NCBI RefSeq assembly: GCF_000832015.1
Contig: NZ_JXCJ01000001.1
Location: 2,666,631-2,730,630 of the forward strand
Length of the DNA stretch: 64,000 nt
Source of the DNA: Gilvimarinus agarilyticus
Lineage (GTDB): Bacteria > Pseudomonadota > Gammaproteobacteria > Pseudomonadales > Cellvibrionaceae
Reading direction: 5' to 3'
Part shown: one piece after another, positions 34,155 to 44,380 of the stretch
How positions within the stretch are numbered: position 1 is the stretch's first letter
Layout of the letters: each line of letters opens with the position of its first letter
The notes under the pieces: generated by a model
What the model was told of the DNA's origin: nothing
Database searches by the model: none
Seen by the model: only the letters and a program-made list of their open reading frames with translations
Program-made: the position numbers and the translations under genes

Positions 34155-35876
34155 TTACTGCAGCAGCGACAGTACCTGCTGCGGACGAGAGTTGGCCTGA
34201 GCCAGCATCGCCGTAGCGGCCTGTTGCAGCACCTGAGAGCGGCTGAGGTTTGCAGTCTCGGCCGCGAAGTCCGCATCGGTAATCCGCGAACGGGCCGCTG
34301 CTGTCTTCTCGCTCACGTTAGACAAGTTAGACACAGTGAAGTCTAAGCGGTTGTTAACCGCACCCAAGTCAGCGCGGGTTTCACCTACCTGGTCGATCGC
34401 ACGGTCGAGAATGCCAATGGCTTTCTGCGCGCCTTCCTGAGTGGTGATATCGATGTTAGCAACGCTATCGCCTACGGTGGTGGCGTTGTTAACTTCTTGC
34501 AGGCCGGTGTTGGCTGTTGTCGCTGCACCGCCAAGCTCGATGGACATCTCGTCACCAGACACAGAGTTAAGTGTCAGTACACCAGCAGCGTTAGAGGCAA
34601 CAACACCAGTTTGATCAGACAACTCGTTAATAGCGGCAGCCAAATTGTCGCCGTGGAGAGTTGCACTACCACCCGCCGCAACCGCGCCGATAGATACTCC
34701 ATTGATCTTAATATCGCCTTCGGCCAGTGCGGCCTGAGCCGTATTAACGACACCTGTGATGTCACCTGCATCCGAGCGCGCATCGATACCTAATACTGCG
34801 GCATCAGTCGCATCAGCGTAGGCTACGGTAATTCCGCTATCATCGGTTGAAGCTAACGAGAGGCTTGCACCGAAAGTACCATCGGTAATGCCTGTAGCAT
34901 CAGTGGTATCCGTGACGGTGATAGAAGATCCACCCTCGTTCGCTAATACCAAACGTCCATCATCGTTGATACTGGCATCAATTTTACCGCCGGTTTCCGA
35001 ATTGATTTTAGCGGCCAGCTCTTCCAGGCTGCCGGTATCGGTAATTTCAAAGCTCGAGGTAGAGCCGTCCCCGTTTACCACATCTAGAGTTACACTATCA
35101 GTGCCTCGCAATACACCTTCACCATCCGCCGTAGCGGTAACTTCGGTCACTGCCGATGCCTCAACATTCGCAACCGCATCGTTAATTTCCGCGAGGAAGT
35201 CATTCATGGTGAGCGCGCCATTCAGGTCGGCTGCAGCCACAACTTGATCGTTAATGGTGACATCATCCGTCAGCGTGCCCGCGCCCAGAACAGCCGTGGC
35301 GCCGTTACCCGTGGTGGCGGTTGCGGTACCAATTGCGCCACCCACGATGTCACCGCCAGCACCGCCGCCAAGCTCGCTTACCGCGAAAGAACCAACAGTG
35401 ATTTCGATGGTTTGATTTTGCTCAGAGCCCACTTGCAAAGAAGTGTTTTGCAGGCTGCCGTCCAGAAGGTTTTTACCGTTAAAGGTCGTCTCTTCGGCGA
35501 TACGGCTAAGTTCAGATTTCAGCTGCTGGGCTTCCGCGTCCAGACGGCTACGGTCAGAGTCAGAGTAGATTCCGTTAGCAGACTGTACCGACAGCTCGCG
35601 CATACGCTGCAGCATGTTGGTGGCTTCTTGCAAAGCGCCTTCAGCGGTTTGAATCATGGATACGCCGTCGTTAGCGTTACGTACCGCTTGGTCCAGGCCG
35701 CGAATTTGCGAGGTCATACGGTTGGCAATGGCGAGGCCGGCGGCATCGTCTTTGGCCGAGTTAATGCGGTTACCGGACGACAGACGTTCGGTGGCTTGAT
35801 CGAGCGAATTGCCTGATTGTAACAGCTGGCGCTGTGTATTCAGGGAGGCAACGTTGGTATTAATTACTAGAGCCAT
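34155..35876 (-). CDS. fliC: FliC, flagellin
   Basis: This is the only flagellin gene in the window. The 573 residues have conserved N-terminal D0/D1 helices (ALVINTNVASLNTQRQL, residues 1-140) and C-terminal helices (about 490-573, ending NSRPQQVLSLLQ). The central, surface-exposed region (about 170-480) is Ala/Thr/Ser/Asp-rich and variable, with a hook-IN-like element (SLEELAAKINSETGG). It begins behind an AGGAG ribosome-binding site and a sigma-28 promoter. Molecular mass is larger than E. coli FliC's conserved core because of this centre. Confidence 0.97.
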   Translation of the reverse strand: MALVINTNVASLNTQRQLLQSGNSLDQATERLSSGNRINSAKDDAAGLAIANRMTSQIRGLDQAVRNANDGVSMIQTAEGALQEATNMLQRMRELSVQSANGIYSDSDRSRLDAEAQQLKSELSRIAEETTFNGKNLLDGSLQNTSLQVGSEQNQTIEITVGSFAVSELGGGAGGDIVGGAIGTATATTGNGATAVLGAGTLTDDVTINDQVVAAADLNGALTMNDFLAEINDAVANVEASAVTEVTATADGEGVLRGTDSVTLDVVNGDGSTSSFEITDTGSLEELAAKINSETGGKIDASINDDGRLVLANEGGSSITVTDTTDATGITDGTFGASLSLASTDDSGITVAYADATDAAVLGIDARSDAGDITGVVNTAQAALAEGDIKINGVSIGAVAAGGSATLHGDNLAAAINELSDQTGVVASNAAGVLTLNSVSGDEMSIELGGAATTANTGLQEVNNATTVGDSVANIDITTQEGAQKAIGILDRAIDQVGETRADLGAVNNRLDFTVSNLSNVSEKTAAARSRITDADFAAETANLSRSQVLQQAATAMLAQANSRPQQVLSLLQ

Positions 35877-36199
35877 GAGTAATCTCCTAAGTTTTATTCC
35901 TGTTCACAGTCTTGCCAGCTGTGATCAGCCGATGATGAAGTTGCGTGTTTGCAGCACTTCTGTGTAGGTTATCGTCCGTAGGTTTGATTGCTTTAGATTT
36001 TTTTTAACTCAGGTGCCAATAAATATAGAAAGTCCATATTTTACAGAGACTTAGAGGTTAAACATTAACGAGGTCAATGGCTAATCAGCGGCGTCTGAAA
36101 CCCATAAGCACACCCTATTCAACCTTTTTAGTGGACGATGCTGGGCTGCTTTACCGAGGGTAACACCGGGAGGGATAAGTTCGGGGGATACTAGAAGTA
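35877..36199. other. Intergenic region upstream of fliC
   Basis: This 323-bp gap holds the fliC leader (about 85 bases, with AGGAG and a GGA within ACAGGAATA that could be a CsrA/RsmA contact), the sigma-28 promoter at 35969-35995, and an AT-rich stretch upstream (35991-36060). Between 36061 and 36199 I see no gene and no convincing terminator for the FliT-like gene; only a short CTAG-N5-CTAG repeat near 36190. Confidence 0.6.
35969..35995 (-). promoter_or_regulatory. Sigma-28 (FliA) promoter of fliC
   Basis: The minus strand reads TAAAGCAA-N11-GACGATAA, with seven of eight matches in the -10 box and the essential TAAAG of the -35. Predicted start is near 35960. Confidence 0.86.
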
Positions 36200-36556
36200 C
36201 TAGGGCTTATTGTAAGCGGCTAAGGCTTTACGGGCACTGCGATCTTTGGCGAGCTCACCCAAGGCGGCGCTTTTGCTTCGCTCAGCCACGGTTAATATTT
36301 GATCGTTTAATTCACGCAGTTGCTTCAACTTCTCACTGATTATTACAGAATCTTGCTCAGATAATGGCAGCAAACCTGTCACCTCTGCGTCGATACGTTG
36401 TAGCAGTGCATCGCGCTGACGAAACTGTCGCTCAAAATCCTGCCAACGTTCACTACTGGCCAGCTGCAACAGCTCATCCGAGGCCTTAATGGCCAGCGAG
36501 AACTGCCGAGCCAAAGCGCTGTTATCGGCCGTACCAGAGGTTGAGTCGTCAGTCAT
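36200..36556 (-). CDS. FliT-like helical protein downstream of flgL
   Basis: The 118-residue protein is helical and charged, with the LLQLASSERWQDFERQFRQRDALLQRI pattern typical of FliT/FlgN-type chaperones (short helix, Trp, then RDxLL). It lies 60 bp after flgL, so it could chaperone FlgK, FlgL or another late export substrate. It is distinct in sequence from the smaller FliT-like protein at 30656. Function is inferred from pattern and position only. Confidence 0.6.
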   Translation of the reverse strand: MTDDSTSGTADNSALARQFSLAIKASDELLQLASSERWQDFERQFRQRDALLQRIDAEVTGLLPLSEQDSVIISEKLKQLRELNDQILTVAERSKSAALGELAKDRSARKALAAYNKP

Positions 36557-36616
36557 AAAAATCTCGAAGTCGATTGGGATACGCAGCAGGCCGCTACCGT
36601 TTGCTATAAGCCCGTG

Positions 36617-37807
36617 TTACAAATAATTAAACAACGTCAGCTTACTGACCTTGGCAAAGCTTTGTTGTGCCGCGCTTAGCACCAGCTCTTGCATTTGCAG
36701 CCGCGTGGTTGCCTCAGCGTAATCCAAATCTTGTAGTGAACCCAGTACTTCCTGAGTGTAGAGCGCGCTATCGGCATTAAGGTTCTTAGTCGACTCCAGG
36801 GTATTTAATCGCGCCCCTACTTCAGCCTGAACCTCGCCAATGCGGGTGACAGCATTGTTTAAGGTGCCAAGTGTTTTATCGATAACTCCGGAGAGCTCGG
36901 CATCGGTCACATTAGCGGCGTTTAGCATCGCATCACGAAAGTTGGTCAGTGTCTGCATGATGTTCGACTGTTCAGGCTTAATATTAAGCGCCAGAGTATC
37001 GCCGCCGGCTAAACTCATACTGATACCCGCAATCTCGATAATATCCCCCGGTGTATAGGGCTGTGAAGCTGGAATAGGCGGCACCGGATTGCCGTTATTA
37101 TCGGTAACTGATAGATTTCCGCCCGTCACGGTTAAATTAAGCGTCGTAGCCACGACCTGATCCAGCGCGTCCTGATCGGCCACCGTAAAACCAGTAACCT
37201 CACTGGCAGCCGCCAAATCGTAGGCACTAAAGGTATTGTGTGAGGTGCTAATACCTTCGAAGATTTTTCGGCCCGGATCGGTCGCCTGAATCGTGACACT
37301 CTCAGACACTTGCAGTGAAACCGAGCCGTCATCGCCCTGGTAGGCAACCGCCCCAGCCTGTTCAGCATAGGCAGGTTGAGCGCTCTGGTAACCCGCAAAA
37401 ATATACTGTCCGGACGAATCTTTGGTATTTTGTAAATTGAGCAGCTCCTTAATACGGCTGTCTACCTCGGCCGCCATCATTTTATATTCCGAGGGCGTTA
37501 AGGTTGCGGTGTTGCCCGCGCTTACCGCGAGCTCTTGCATGCCCTGCACCAGCGAGGTAATGCTATCGAGAGCGACCTCCTCAAGCGAAAGCTTGTTTTC
37601 GGCCACATCGATGTTTTTGTTAAATTGCTCCAGCCGCGCCAACTGCTGCGTTAACTGCATAATTTGCGTGGCCGCTACCGGGTCGTCGGCAGGCGTTAAA
37701 ACACGCTGTCCCGACGCCATTTGCGAGTTGGTTTTGTTAATGGCCGCTTGAGCATCGCGCATGCCGATATTGGCGATGGAATATATCTGTGATGTGGATA
37801 CTCGCAT
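36617..37807 (-). CDS. flgL: FlgL, hook-filament junction protein 3
   Basis: FlgL joins hook and filament together with FlgK. The 396 residues have flagellin-like terminal helices (MRVSTSQIYSIANIGM and NKTNSQMASGQRVLTPADDPVAA at the start, RLQMQELVLSAAQQSFAKVSKLTLFNYL-type end) and a variable centre. It lies 51 bp after flgK with no promoter visible between, so it belongs to the flgF-L transcript. Confidence 0.95.
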   Translation of the reverse strand: MRVSTSQIYSIANIGMRDAQAAINKTNSQMASGQRVLTPADDPVAATQIMQLTQQLARLEQFNKNIDVAENKLSLEEVALDSITSLVQGMQELAVSAGNTATLTPSEYKMMAAEVDSRIKELLNLQNTKDSSGQYIFAGYQSAQPAYAEQAGAVAYQGDDGSVSLQVSESVTIQATDPGRKIFEGISTSHNTFSAYDLAAASEVTGFTVADQDALDQVVATTLNLTVTGGNLSVTDNNGNPVPPIPASQPYTPGDIIEIAGISMSLAGGDTLALNIKPEQSNIMQTLTNFRDAMLNAANVTDAELSGVIDKTLGTLNNAVTRIGEVQAEVGARLNTLESTKNLNADSALYTQEVLGSLQDLDYAEATTRLQMQELVLSAAQQSFAKVSKLTLFNYL

Positions 37808-37858
37808 AATCCGTACCTAATGCTCTTGGGTTACTCAGCCAATGTCATGGCAACGGCC

Positions 37859-39778
37859 TTAAAAGGCATTTAACAAAGTGTCAAAAATGTCCCGCGCGAT
37901 GGAGATTACCTGAGAGTTCGCGTTGTAGGCCTGCTCAAACTTAATCAATTTCGCCGCTTCTTCATCGAGGTTTACCCCAGAGATACTGTCACGCAGCGAC
38001 TGGGTTTGCTCAAGCACGCCGCGCGCCGCATCGGTGTTCATCCGCGCCAAATTAGCCTTGGCACCCACCTGCTCCACCATCTGGCCGTAAGCATCGGATA
38101 GACTTAAACCACCCGCCATAGTAATGGCCGTCTCGAGCCCCGCCATTTTAAGGGCTGTACGGTTATCGTTAGCGGCATTGTCGTTAAAGCTAATGGTAAA
38201 GCTATCGCCCGGAGCTGGGTTTCCTTGAATATTAATTTCATAGCTTTCGGCGCCGGGTATGGCCGCAAACTCTGGGTAAATCGTCGTCCCGGGGGTATAG
38301 CTATGGGTTACACCGGGCTGGAGTTCGTTGCCCGCACTATCGATAAAACGGTATTCATCGGCCGCGACAAACTCAATCGTAACGGGCGCCCCCGCCAACG
38401 GACCAACGTTAGGGGTGTCTGGCCCTAAACCACGAATGACATTGCCGGCACTGATCACACCAGAACCTGCGTTGCCCGCCGAGGCCTCTGTTCGCACCGG
38501 CGAGGCTAACGCTAAATCACGCGGCGTTAACTCATTTACCGAAATACTACTGGCATTAACCGCCAGATTAGTGTCTAACCTAAAGCTGTCGCCCGCCGCA
38601 CCAGTTATATCAAAAGTGATGCCGTCCAGGGTCAAAGACTGGGGTGGCGCTCCGGCAAAGCTCGTCACCTCACCATCATCAAGGCGGGTGATATTGACCT
38701 GGCCGGCGACAATATCTACCTGATAATCGCTGGCCATTAATTCACCGGCATCGGTAACCGCCACGGCTAGGCTGCCACCACCGGCCACACTGCTCACATC
38801 ACCGGCACTAACCGGCGAAAACAGGTTTTCTCCAAACTCACTGTTTAGATCTACGCCCTGAGCTTGCAGGCTATTCATTTCAAAAGACACAACCGCCGCG
38901 AGTTTGCCCAATTGCTCTTGCGCAGGTGCAAGTACGCTGGAATTAAATTGCAGTAAACCATCCAGCTTGCCGCCAGAGATTTGCTCGCTAATATTGGCGG
39001 CGCCAGCGGTGGTGCCCAAAAACACATCCCCTGAGCCGTTACTGGTTACCGACGCGGTATTGCTGCCCACCACGAGCGGCTGGCCATTGCCGATATACAC
39101 ATTCATATCGCCGCCGTCTTGTTGCACGATATTAACCGCCACAAGCTCCGATAACTGACGCAGCGCTTCGTCACGCTTGTCTAACAGATCGTTTGGCTCG
39201 GCGCCGTTAGCGCCACGCAGTTGCACAATAGTTTTGTTCAGCTCGGCAATATTTTCCGCCAGACCATTAATTTGCCCGGCAACCACATTAATTTCGCTGT
39301 TAATGCCACTCTCGATCACGGCAAATCGGTCGTACAAATTATTAAAGCGCGACGCGAGCCCCTTAGCCTGGTCAATCACCAATTGCCTGGCTGGCGTTGA
39401 AGACGGGTCATCGGCGGCACTTTGCAAGGCGGCAAAGAAGCTTTCAAAGCCCCCTGACAAACCGGTGTTTGAGTTAGCCAACAAGCTATCAATTTTACCG
39501 ATATTCAGGTTGAAGGTATCAAGCTGGTTAAAGGTCGCGGTATCAAGACGCAATTGGGTCAGAATAAATTGATCTACGGTACGCGATACTGACTCTGTGC
39601 TTACGCCGTTACCTAAGTATCCCGCGCTGCCTACGTTTTGCGGTGGCCGGGTGCCAAAGGAGACATCCTGCCGGCTATAGCCCTGGGTATTGGCATTGGC
39701 AATATTATTACCGGCCGTGCGCAGCGCATTTTGGCTCGCCTGCAGTCCCGATATGGCGTTAGACAGTAATCCGGCCAT
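37859..39778 (-). CDS. flgK: FlgK, hook-filament junction protein 1
   Basis: FlgK is the first junction protein on the hook. The 639 residues begin with the rod-type helix LLSNAISGLQASQNALRTAGNNIANANTQGYSRQ-type sequence and end with EEAAKLIKFEQAYNANSQVISIARDIFDTLLNAF-type sequence, both diagnostic. It starts in a TAATG overlap with the flgJ stop. Confidence 0.96.
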   Translation of the reverse strand: MAGLLSNAISGLQASQNALRTAGNNIANANTQGYSRQDVSFGTRPPQNVGSAGYLGNGVSTESVSRTVDQFILTQLRLDTATFNQLDTFNLNIGKIDSLLANSNTGLSGGFESFFAALQSAADDPSSTPARQLVIDQAKGLASRFNNLYDRFAVIESGINSEINVVAGQINGLAENIAELNKTIVQLRGANGAEPNDLLDKRDEALRQLSELVAVNIVQQDGGDMNVYIGNGQPLVVGSNTASVTSNGSGDVFLGTTAGAANISEQISGGKLDGLLQFNSSVLAPAQEQLGKLAAVVSFEMNSLQAQGVDLNSEFGENLFSPVSAGDVSSVAGGGSLAVAVTDAGELMASDYQVDIVAGQVNITRLDDGEVTSFAGAPPQSLTLDGITFDITGAAGDSFRLDTNLAVNASSISVNELTPRDLALASPVRTEASAGNAGSGVISAGNVIRGLGPDTPNVGPLAGAPVTIEFVAADEYRFIDSAGNELQPGVTHSYTPGTTIYPEFAAIPGAESYEINIQGNPAPGDSFTISFNDNAANDNRTALKMAGLETAITMAGGLSLSDAYGQMVEQVGAKANLARMNTDAARGVLEQTQSLRDSISGVNLDEEAAKLIKFEQAYNANSQVISIARDIFDTLLNAF

Positions 39779-40794
39779 TATTGATTACCCACATGTTGTT
39801 GATAAGCGGCAACGGCGTTGCTGCCGGCAAAGTCTTCTCGTTGCATAATGGATTTTAATTTATTGGCGTACTGTGGGTCAGTGGCGTAGCCTGCGTGCTG
39901 CAATTGCTCGACATAGGCCTCGGCATCTTTTCCCTGGGCCAACGCATTTTGGTACCGCGGTTTTTGCATCAACTCGATATAATCAGAGAAACTCTCTTGC
40001 AAGGAGCCATAGCGCCGAAACGCTGCTTCAACGCTTTGCGCCTCGCCATCGGCGTACTCGGTCGTTTTGACCGTCACGGTATCACCGCTCCAGCTTTTAC
40101 CGGCTTTAATGTTAAACAAGTTAAAACTACTGCCGGCGTCATCGCGCACCAGGTGCTTGCCCCAACCGGTTTCTAATGCCGCTTGAGCCATTAACGCTTG
40201 GGGCGCTACACCTAAGGTTTGTGCCGCCCAGTTCGCATAGGGCCTTATCGCATCGATAAAACCTGCCGTACCGGTAGCCACCGCGGGTGCTTCCGCTACC
40301 GTTTGGGGTGCATTAGGCTGACCGGTCAAAGTCTTTACGGGTTCAGAAATACTGGCAACCCGTTGGCTAACGCGGCGCGAATCAAACTGCAGCGCTTGTG
40401 GTTGCGCGAACGGGTCCAGTGAGGAAACATCGTTAGTTTTATCGTTGGGCAAATACTGACCATAACTTTTTAGCAATTGTTGGTATAGCGTGTCCGCCAA
40501 CCCCATACCGCGCCCTTTACTCAACTCCAGCGACCACTGCTGATCGAGCATATCGCTGTAAAACTGGGTTTCAGAGCTGTTCATGTAGTTGCCCTCACCA
40601 AAAGACTCAGAGGCCGCCCGCATACTCTTTAGCATTTGTTGCACAAACAAAGACTCAAACTGACGCGCCATTTGACGCAGTGCCTCTGGGTCTTTGTCGC
40701 GCCCCATTTTTTTAACCGCCTCAAGCCCCTGACCGTTCAGAAAGGTGTCTTGGGCAATGCTGGCACTTGCTTTCGTGTCAAAACCGTTCATCAA
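39778..40794 (-). CDS. flgJ: FlgJ, rod cap protein with peptidoglycan hydrolase domain
   Basis: FlgJ guides rod assembly and opens the peptidoglycan. The 338 residues have the rod-scaffold N-terminal domain (about 1-110, [17 protein letters not shown]) and a C-terminal GH73 glucosaminidase domain (about 185-330) with the likely catalytic Glu in [12 protein letters not shown]. The two-domain form is the gammaproteobacterial type. It overlaps the flgI stop by four bases and flgK by one. Confidence 0.96.
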   Translation of the reverse strand: MMNGFDTKASASIAQDTFLNGQGLEAVKKMGRDKDPEALRQMARQFESLFVQQMLKSMRAASESFGEGNYMNSSETQFYSDMLDQQWSLELSKGRGMGLADTLYQQLLKSYGQYLPNDKTNDVSSLDPFAQPQALQFDSRRVSQRVASISEPVKTLTGQPNAPQTVAEAPAVATGTAGFIDAIRPYANWAAQTLGVAPQALMAQAALETGWGKHLVRDDAGSSFNLFNIKAGKSWSGDTVTVKTTEYADGEAQSVEAAFRRYGSLQESFSDYIELMQKPRYQNALAQGKDAEAYVEQLQHAGYATDPQYANKLKSIMQREDFAGSNAVAAYQQHVGNQ

Positions 40795-41903
40795 ATCACC
40801 AGTAGCTCGGCTTTAAGCGCGCCGGATTGTTTTAGAGCCTCAAGGATCGCCATTAAATCGGAGGGCGATGCACCGACGTTATTCACCGAGCGAACGATAT
40901 CCTCAAGGGTTGAGCCTGGAGCAAACTTAAACATCGGATTAGTTTCTTCTTCGATGTCGATGGTGCTATTAGGTGTAATGGCGGTTTGCCCACGGGAGAA
41001 TGCGCCCGGCTGACTTACGTCGTAATCCTCAGAAATGGACACCGTTAAATTGCCGTGGGTGATCGCCACTGGAGACACCCTTACGTGCTGACCAACCACA
41101 ATGGTTCCAGTGCGTGAGTTGATGACCACACGCGCAGCTTCTTCACCGGGCTTAACTTCGATATTCTCTAGTAACGCCATAAAGTCGACGCGGTGTGCGG
41201 GATCTTGTGGCGCCTTAACCGCTACCGATACCGCATCGATGGCGGCCGCCACCTCGGGGCCGAGCATATCGTTAATGGCAGTTGCTAAACGGTTGGCGGT
41301 GGTGAAATCTGCACGGTTTAAGTTAAAAACAATGGGCTGATTGCTATTAAAGTTATTGGGGACGCTGCGCTCGACTGTGGCGCCATTGGGTATACGTCCT
41401 ACACTCGGCACATTAACAGTAATATTGGATCCGTCGTTAGCGTCCACGCCAAAACCACCTACCACCAAACTGCCCTGGGCGACGGCGTAGGTATTTCCGT
41501 CAATACCTTTAAGTTTGGACATCAGCAAGGTGCCACCGCGTAAGCTTTTGGCGTTACTCACCGACGACACTGTAATGTCTATTGCCTGACCTGGCTTGGC
41601 AAAGGCTGGCAGTTCAGCGTGAATCATCACCGCGGCAACGTTTTTCATTTGCATGCGGGTACCCTCGGGCACATTAATGCCAAACTGTTTTAGCATATTG
41701 CCAAACGATTGCGTGGTGAACGGGCTTTGGGTCGTCTGATCGCCCGTGCCATCAAGCCCCACCACCAAACCATAACCAATAAGTTGGTTAGAGCGCACCC
41801 CCGCCACCGAGGCAAGATCTTTAACCCGGGCGGCGTTCGCCCAGGCACCCAGCAAGGATGTGGCCAGTAAAATGGTTAACAGCAAACCTGTAAGTTTTTT
41901 CAT
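40791..41903 (-). CDS. flgI: FlgI, periplasmic P-ring protein
   Basis: FlgI forms the P ring around the rod in the peptidoglycan layer. The 370 residues begin with a signal peptide (about 1-24, [17 protein letters not shown]) and match the family throughout, with [29 protein letters not shown]-type N-terminus and the C-terminal [36 protein letters not shown]-type sequence. It lies nine bases after flgH. Confidence 0.97.
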   Translation of the reverse strand: MKKLTGLLLTILLATSLLGAWANAARVKDLASVAGVRSNQLIGYGLVVGLDGTGDQTTQSPFTTQSFGNMLKQFGINVPEGTRMQMKNVAAVMIHAELPAFAKPGQAIDITVSSVSNAKSLRGGTLLMSKLKGIDGNTYAVAQGSLVVGGFGVDANDGSNITVNVPSVGRIPNGATVERSVPNNFNSNQPIVFNLNRADFTTANRLATAINDMLGPEVAAAIDAVSVAVKAPQDPAHRVDFMALLENIEVKPGEEAARVVINSRTGTIVVGQHVRVSPVAITHGNLTVSISEDYDVSQPGAFSRGQTAITPNSTIDIEEETNPMFKFAPGSTLEDIVRSVNNVGASPSDLMAILEALKQSGALKAELLVI

Positions 41904-41912
41904 ACCGCCCCC

Positions 41913-42596
41913 TTAGAACGGCCAATAGGCGCTGTTAAAAAAGCGCGACATCCAACCCATCGATTGCGAGTTGGCGAGCTCCCCGGTACCACTGTAGGAG
42001 ATTTGAGCATTGGCAAGCTTGGTGGAAGACACGGTGTTTTGTCTGGAAATATCATCGGGACGTAAAATGCCGCTGATACGAATAAACTCGTCACCACGGT
42101 TGAGCGTCATCCACTTTTCGCCGCGCACGATTAAATTGCCGTTGGGCAAAACATCGGCGACGGTGACGGCAATTGAACCGCTCAGGCTGTTGCTTTGATC
42201 GGCCCCGGCATCGCCATTAAACTCCCGCTCTTGGGTTACGCTGGTATCAAAAGGCACGCCATTTAAGGTGGGCGTCATACCAAGAATAGTGCCGGCCGGT
42301 AAACTGGTAGAACTGTCTTTGCTGACGTTAACACCCGAGCTTTTACTGGATACCGTGCGTTCGGTGAGCATAATGGTAATAATATCCCCCACGTTGCGCG
42401 CTTTAGAGTCGGTAAACAAACTCATGCTGCGCTCGTGGTACAAAGAGCCGCTGGTTTGCACCGGCTCTTGATGAGCGGCCGACACCACAGGTGCGTAGTG
42501 CGGGTCGCCCGGTTGTGGCGGTGCGTAGGAGGCGCAACCGCTTAACCACAGTGCCGCCAACCCCCACAAACTCACAACGTTTTTATTAGCCATCAT
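41913..42596 (-). CDS. flgH: FlgH, outer-membrane L-ring lipoprotein
   Basis: FlgH builds the L ring in the outer membrane. The ATG at 42596 is chosen (AGGTGA five bases upstream); a GTG nine bases earlier is possible. The 227 residues have a lipoprotein signal with lipobox LSGC, and the conserved LFTDSKARNVGDIITIMLTE and LIVRGEKWMTLNRGDEFIRISGILRP-type segments. It follows flgG by 23 bp. Confidence 0.96.
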   Translation of the reverse strand: MMANKNVVSLWGLAALWLSGCASYAPPQPGDPHYAPVVSAAHQEPVQTSGSLYHERSMSLFTDSKARNVGDIITIMLTERTVSSKSSGVNVSKDSSTSLPAGTILGMTPTLNGVPFDTSVTQEREFNGDAGADQSNSLSGSIAVTVADVLPNGNLIVRGEKWMTLNRGDEFIRISGILRPDDISRQNTVSSTKLANAQISYSGTGELANSQSMGWMSRFFNSAYWPF

Positions 42597-42619
42597 GGTA
42601 TTCACCTATTGCCCAGCCT

Positions 42620-43405
42620 TTACAGAGTTTGCGTGATGTATTGCAGCATTTGGTCGGCAGTGGAGACGACTTTTGAGTTCAGCTCGTAGGCCCGCTGAGT
42701 GCTGATCATGTCAACCATCTCTTGTACGATCTCAACGTTTGAGCTCTCAAGCATGCCCTGCTGCAAGCTGCCCATACCGTTTTCAGACGGGGCGCCAATC
42801 AGCGGGTTACCGCTGGCTACCGACTCGACAAATAAATTGCCACCAATCGCCTGCAAGCCGGCGGGATTGATAAAGTCCGCCAGTAAAATATCACCCAATT
42901 GCTGTGGGTCGACTTCGCCGTCGACGTAGGCGTTCACAACACCGTCTTGGCTAATGGTAATGTTACTGGCGTTCTCTGGGACGTTAATCGCCGGCTCCAG
43001 TAAGTGGCCATCGGCGTTGACCAACTGACCCTCGCCATTGATTTGCAGCTGACCGTTGCGGGTATAGGCAACCGAGCCATCGGGCCGCAATATTTGCAAA
43101 AAGCCGCGGCCATTAATGGCAACGTCAAGAGCCTGATCGGTAACCTCAAGGTTACCTTCGGTAAATTGTTTTTGCGTCCCCACTACCCGCACACCGGTTC
43201 CCAATTGCAAGCCCGACGGAAGCTCAGTGTCTTGCGTGGATTGCGCACCCGGTTGGCGTTGCGTTTGGTACAGCAAATCTTCGAAGGTCACCCGGTCGCG
43301 TTTAAAGCCCACGGTGCCGACGTTAGCCAGGTTGTTGGATATGGTGGTCAGTTGCTTGTCCTGCGCCGTAAGGCCGGTTTTACTGACATAAAGTGCCGCG
43401 TGCAT
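42620..43405 (-). CDS. flgG: FlgG, distal rod protein
   Basis: FlgG forms the distal rod. The 261 residues match the family length, with N-terminal ALYVSKTGLTAQDKQLTTISNNLANVGTVGFKRDR-type helix and C-terminal SNVEIVQEMVDMISTQRAYELNSKVV-type helix. It is 30 bp after flgF in the same orientation. Confidence 0.97.
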   Translation of the reverse strand: MHAALYVSKTGLTAQDKQLTTISNNLANVGTVGFKRDRVTFEDLLYQTQRQPGAQSTQDTELPSGLQLGTGVRVVGTQKQFTEGNLEVTDQALDVAINGRGFLQILRPDGSVAYTRNGQLQINGEGQLVNADGHLLEPAINVPENASNITISQDGVVNAYVDGEVDPQQLGDILLADFINPAGLQAIGGNLFVESVASGNPLIGAPSENGMGSLQQGMLESSNVEIVQEMVDMISTQRAYELNSKVVSTADQMLQYITQTL

Positions 43406-43435
43406 GGCGTTATCCTCTAGTCGTTAGCGAACGGA

Positions 43436-44179
43436 TCAAGACATCTGTAACAGACGTGCTGAACTTTCGGAGTTTTGTTCAAAGGTTTTCATCAGCTTGA
43501 CTTGCATCTCATACTGGCGAGACAAACTTAAGATATCGGTAAAGGCATCGACCGCACTAACATTGCTACCCTCCAGCGCACCCGAGGTCACTCGCACCGC
43601 CGCATCGGCCTCTAAGTCACCGCCGTTAGGGTTGCGAAACAAACCGTCAGCAGACTTCTCCAGTGAGGCGTATTCAGGTTTAACCAGTTTTAACCGGTCT
43701 ACCTCTACCAAAGTTTCCGGGCCTTCGCCCTGCCCTTGAATAGAAATGGTGCCATCTTCACCGATGCTAATTTGCGTGGTGGGCGGCAGTGCAATCGGGC
43801 CGTTGTTGCCCATCACCGGCAACCCACCGGCGCCGCGTAAAATGCCATTGGCATCGAGCGTTAAATTACCCGCGCGGGTGTAAGCCTCACCCCCGGTGGG
43901 AGACTGAACCGCCAAAAAGCCATCACCTTCAATCGCCACATCAAGCTCGCGCCCGGTTTGCTGAATGGGACCCGGCGTAAAATCTGAAGCCGGAGATTCC
44001 GTCATGGCATAGGCGCGGGTTGGTTGGCCATCGCCGTAATACACACCCATACTACGGGCTACGGCGAAGTCCGCTCGAAAACCCGTGGTATTAATATTGG
44101 CCATGTTATTCGCGTGGCTCGCCTGCGCGATCATGTTGTGCTTGGCACCGGTCATTGCGATATAGAGAGCTTTATCCAC
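43436..44179 (-). CDS. flgF: FlgF, proximal rod protein
   Basis: FlgF is a proximal rod component. The 247 residues have the rod-family N-terminus (ALYIAMTGAKHNMIAQ, NNMANINTTGFRADF) and C-terminus (FTDILSLSRQYEMQVKLMKTFEQN). It is first in flgFGHIJKL, directly downstream of a sigma-54 promoter and the flgE terminator. Confidence 0.96.
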   Translation of the reverse strand: MDKALYIAMTGAKHNMIAQASHANNMANINTTGFRADFAVARSMGVYYGDGQPTRAYAMTESPASDFTPGPIQQTGRELDVAIEGDGFLAVQSPTGGEAYTRAGNLTLDANGILRGAGGLPVMGNNGPIALPPTTQISIGEDGTISIQGQGEGPETLVEVDRLKLVKPEYASLEKSADGLFRNPNGGDLEADAAVRVTSGALEGSNVSAVDAFTDILSLSRQYEMQVKLMKTFEQNSESSARLLQMS

Positions 44180-44229
44180 AACAGACTCCGTTGGTTTATT
44201 GGCAGTTATGCGTCGTTACTGTGGTTATT

Positions 44230-44244
44230 GCAACCGCTGTGCCA
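44230..44244 (-). promoter_or_regulatory. Sigma-54 promoter of flgF operon
   Basis: The minus strand reads TGGCAC-N5-TTGC, an exact consensus match. Predicted start is near 44218, about 39 bases before flgF. Confidence 0.88.
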
Positions 44245-44308
44245 ACACCAACACCCGCGTCATACGGGGGCTAGAGCGCGACTATCCGAGAAATTAAAAA
44301 TCAGACAC

Positions 44309-44342
44309 AAAAAAGCGGCAAACCGCTTCCGCCGTTTGCCGC
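44309..44342 (-). terminator. Rho-independent terminator of flgBCDE
   Basis: The minus strand has GCGGCAAAC / GTTTGCCGC (nine perfect pairs, ten-base loop) followed by six T, 38 bp after flgE in the transcription direction. It separates flgBCDE from flgFGHIJKL. Confidence 0.9.
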
Positions 44343-44380
44343 CGCTTCACCCTCCGGTTTGCGCCAGTTGGCGCTAACCG

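Noticed and set aside
35244-35816. 190-residue plus-strand open frame opposite fliC
   Set aside because: It lies wholly antisense to conserved flagellin sequence, has low-complexity composition and no ribosome-binding site; it is a by-product of flagellin codon use.
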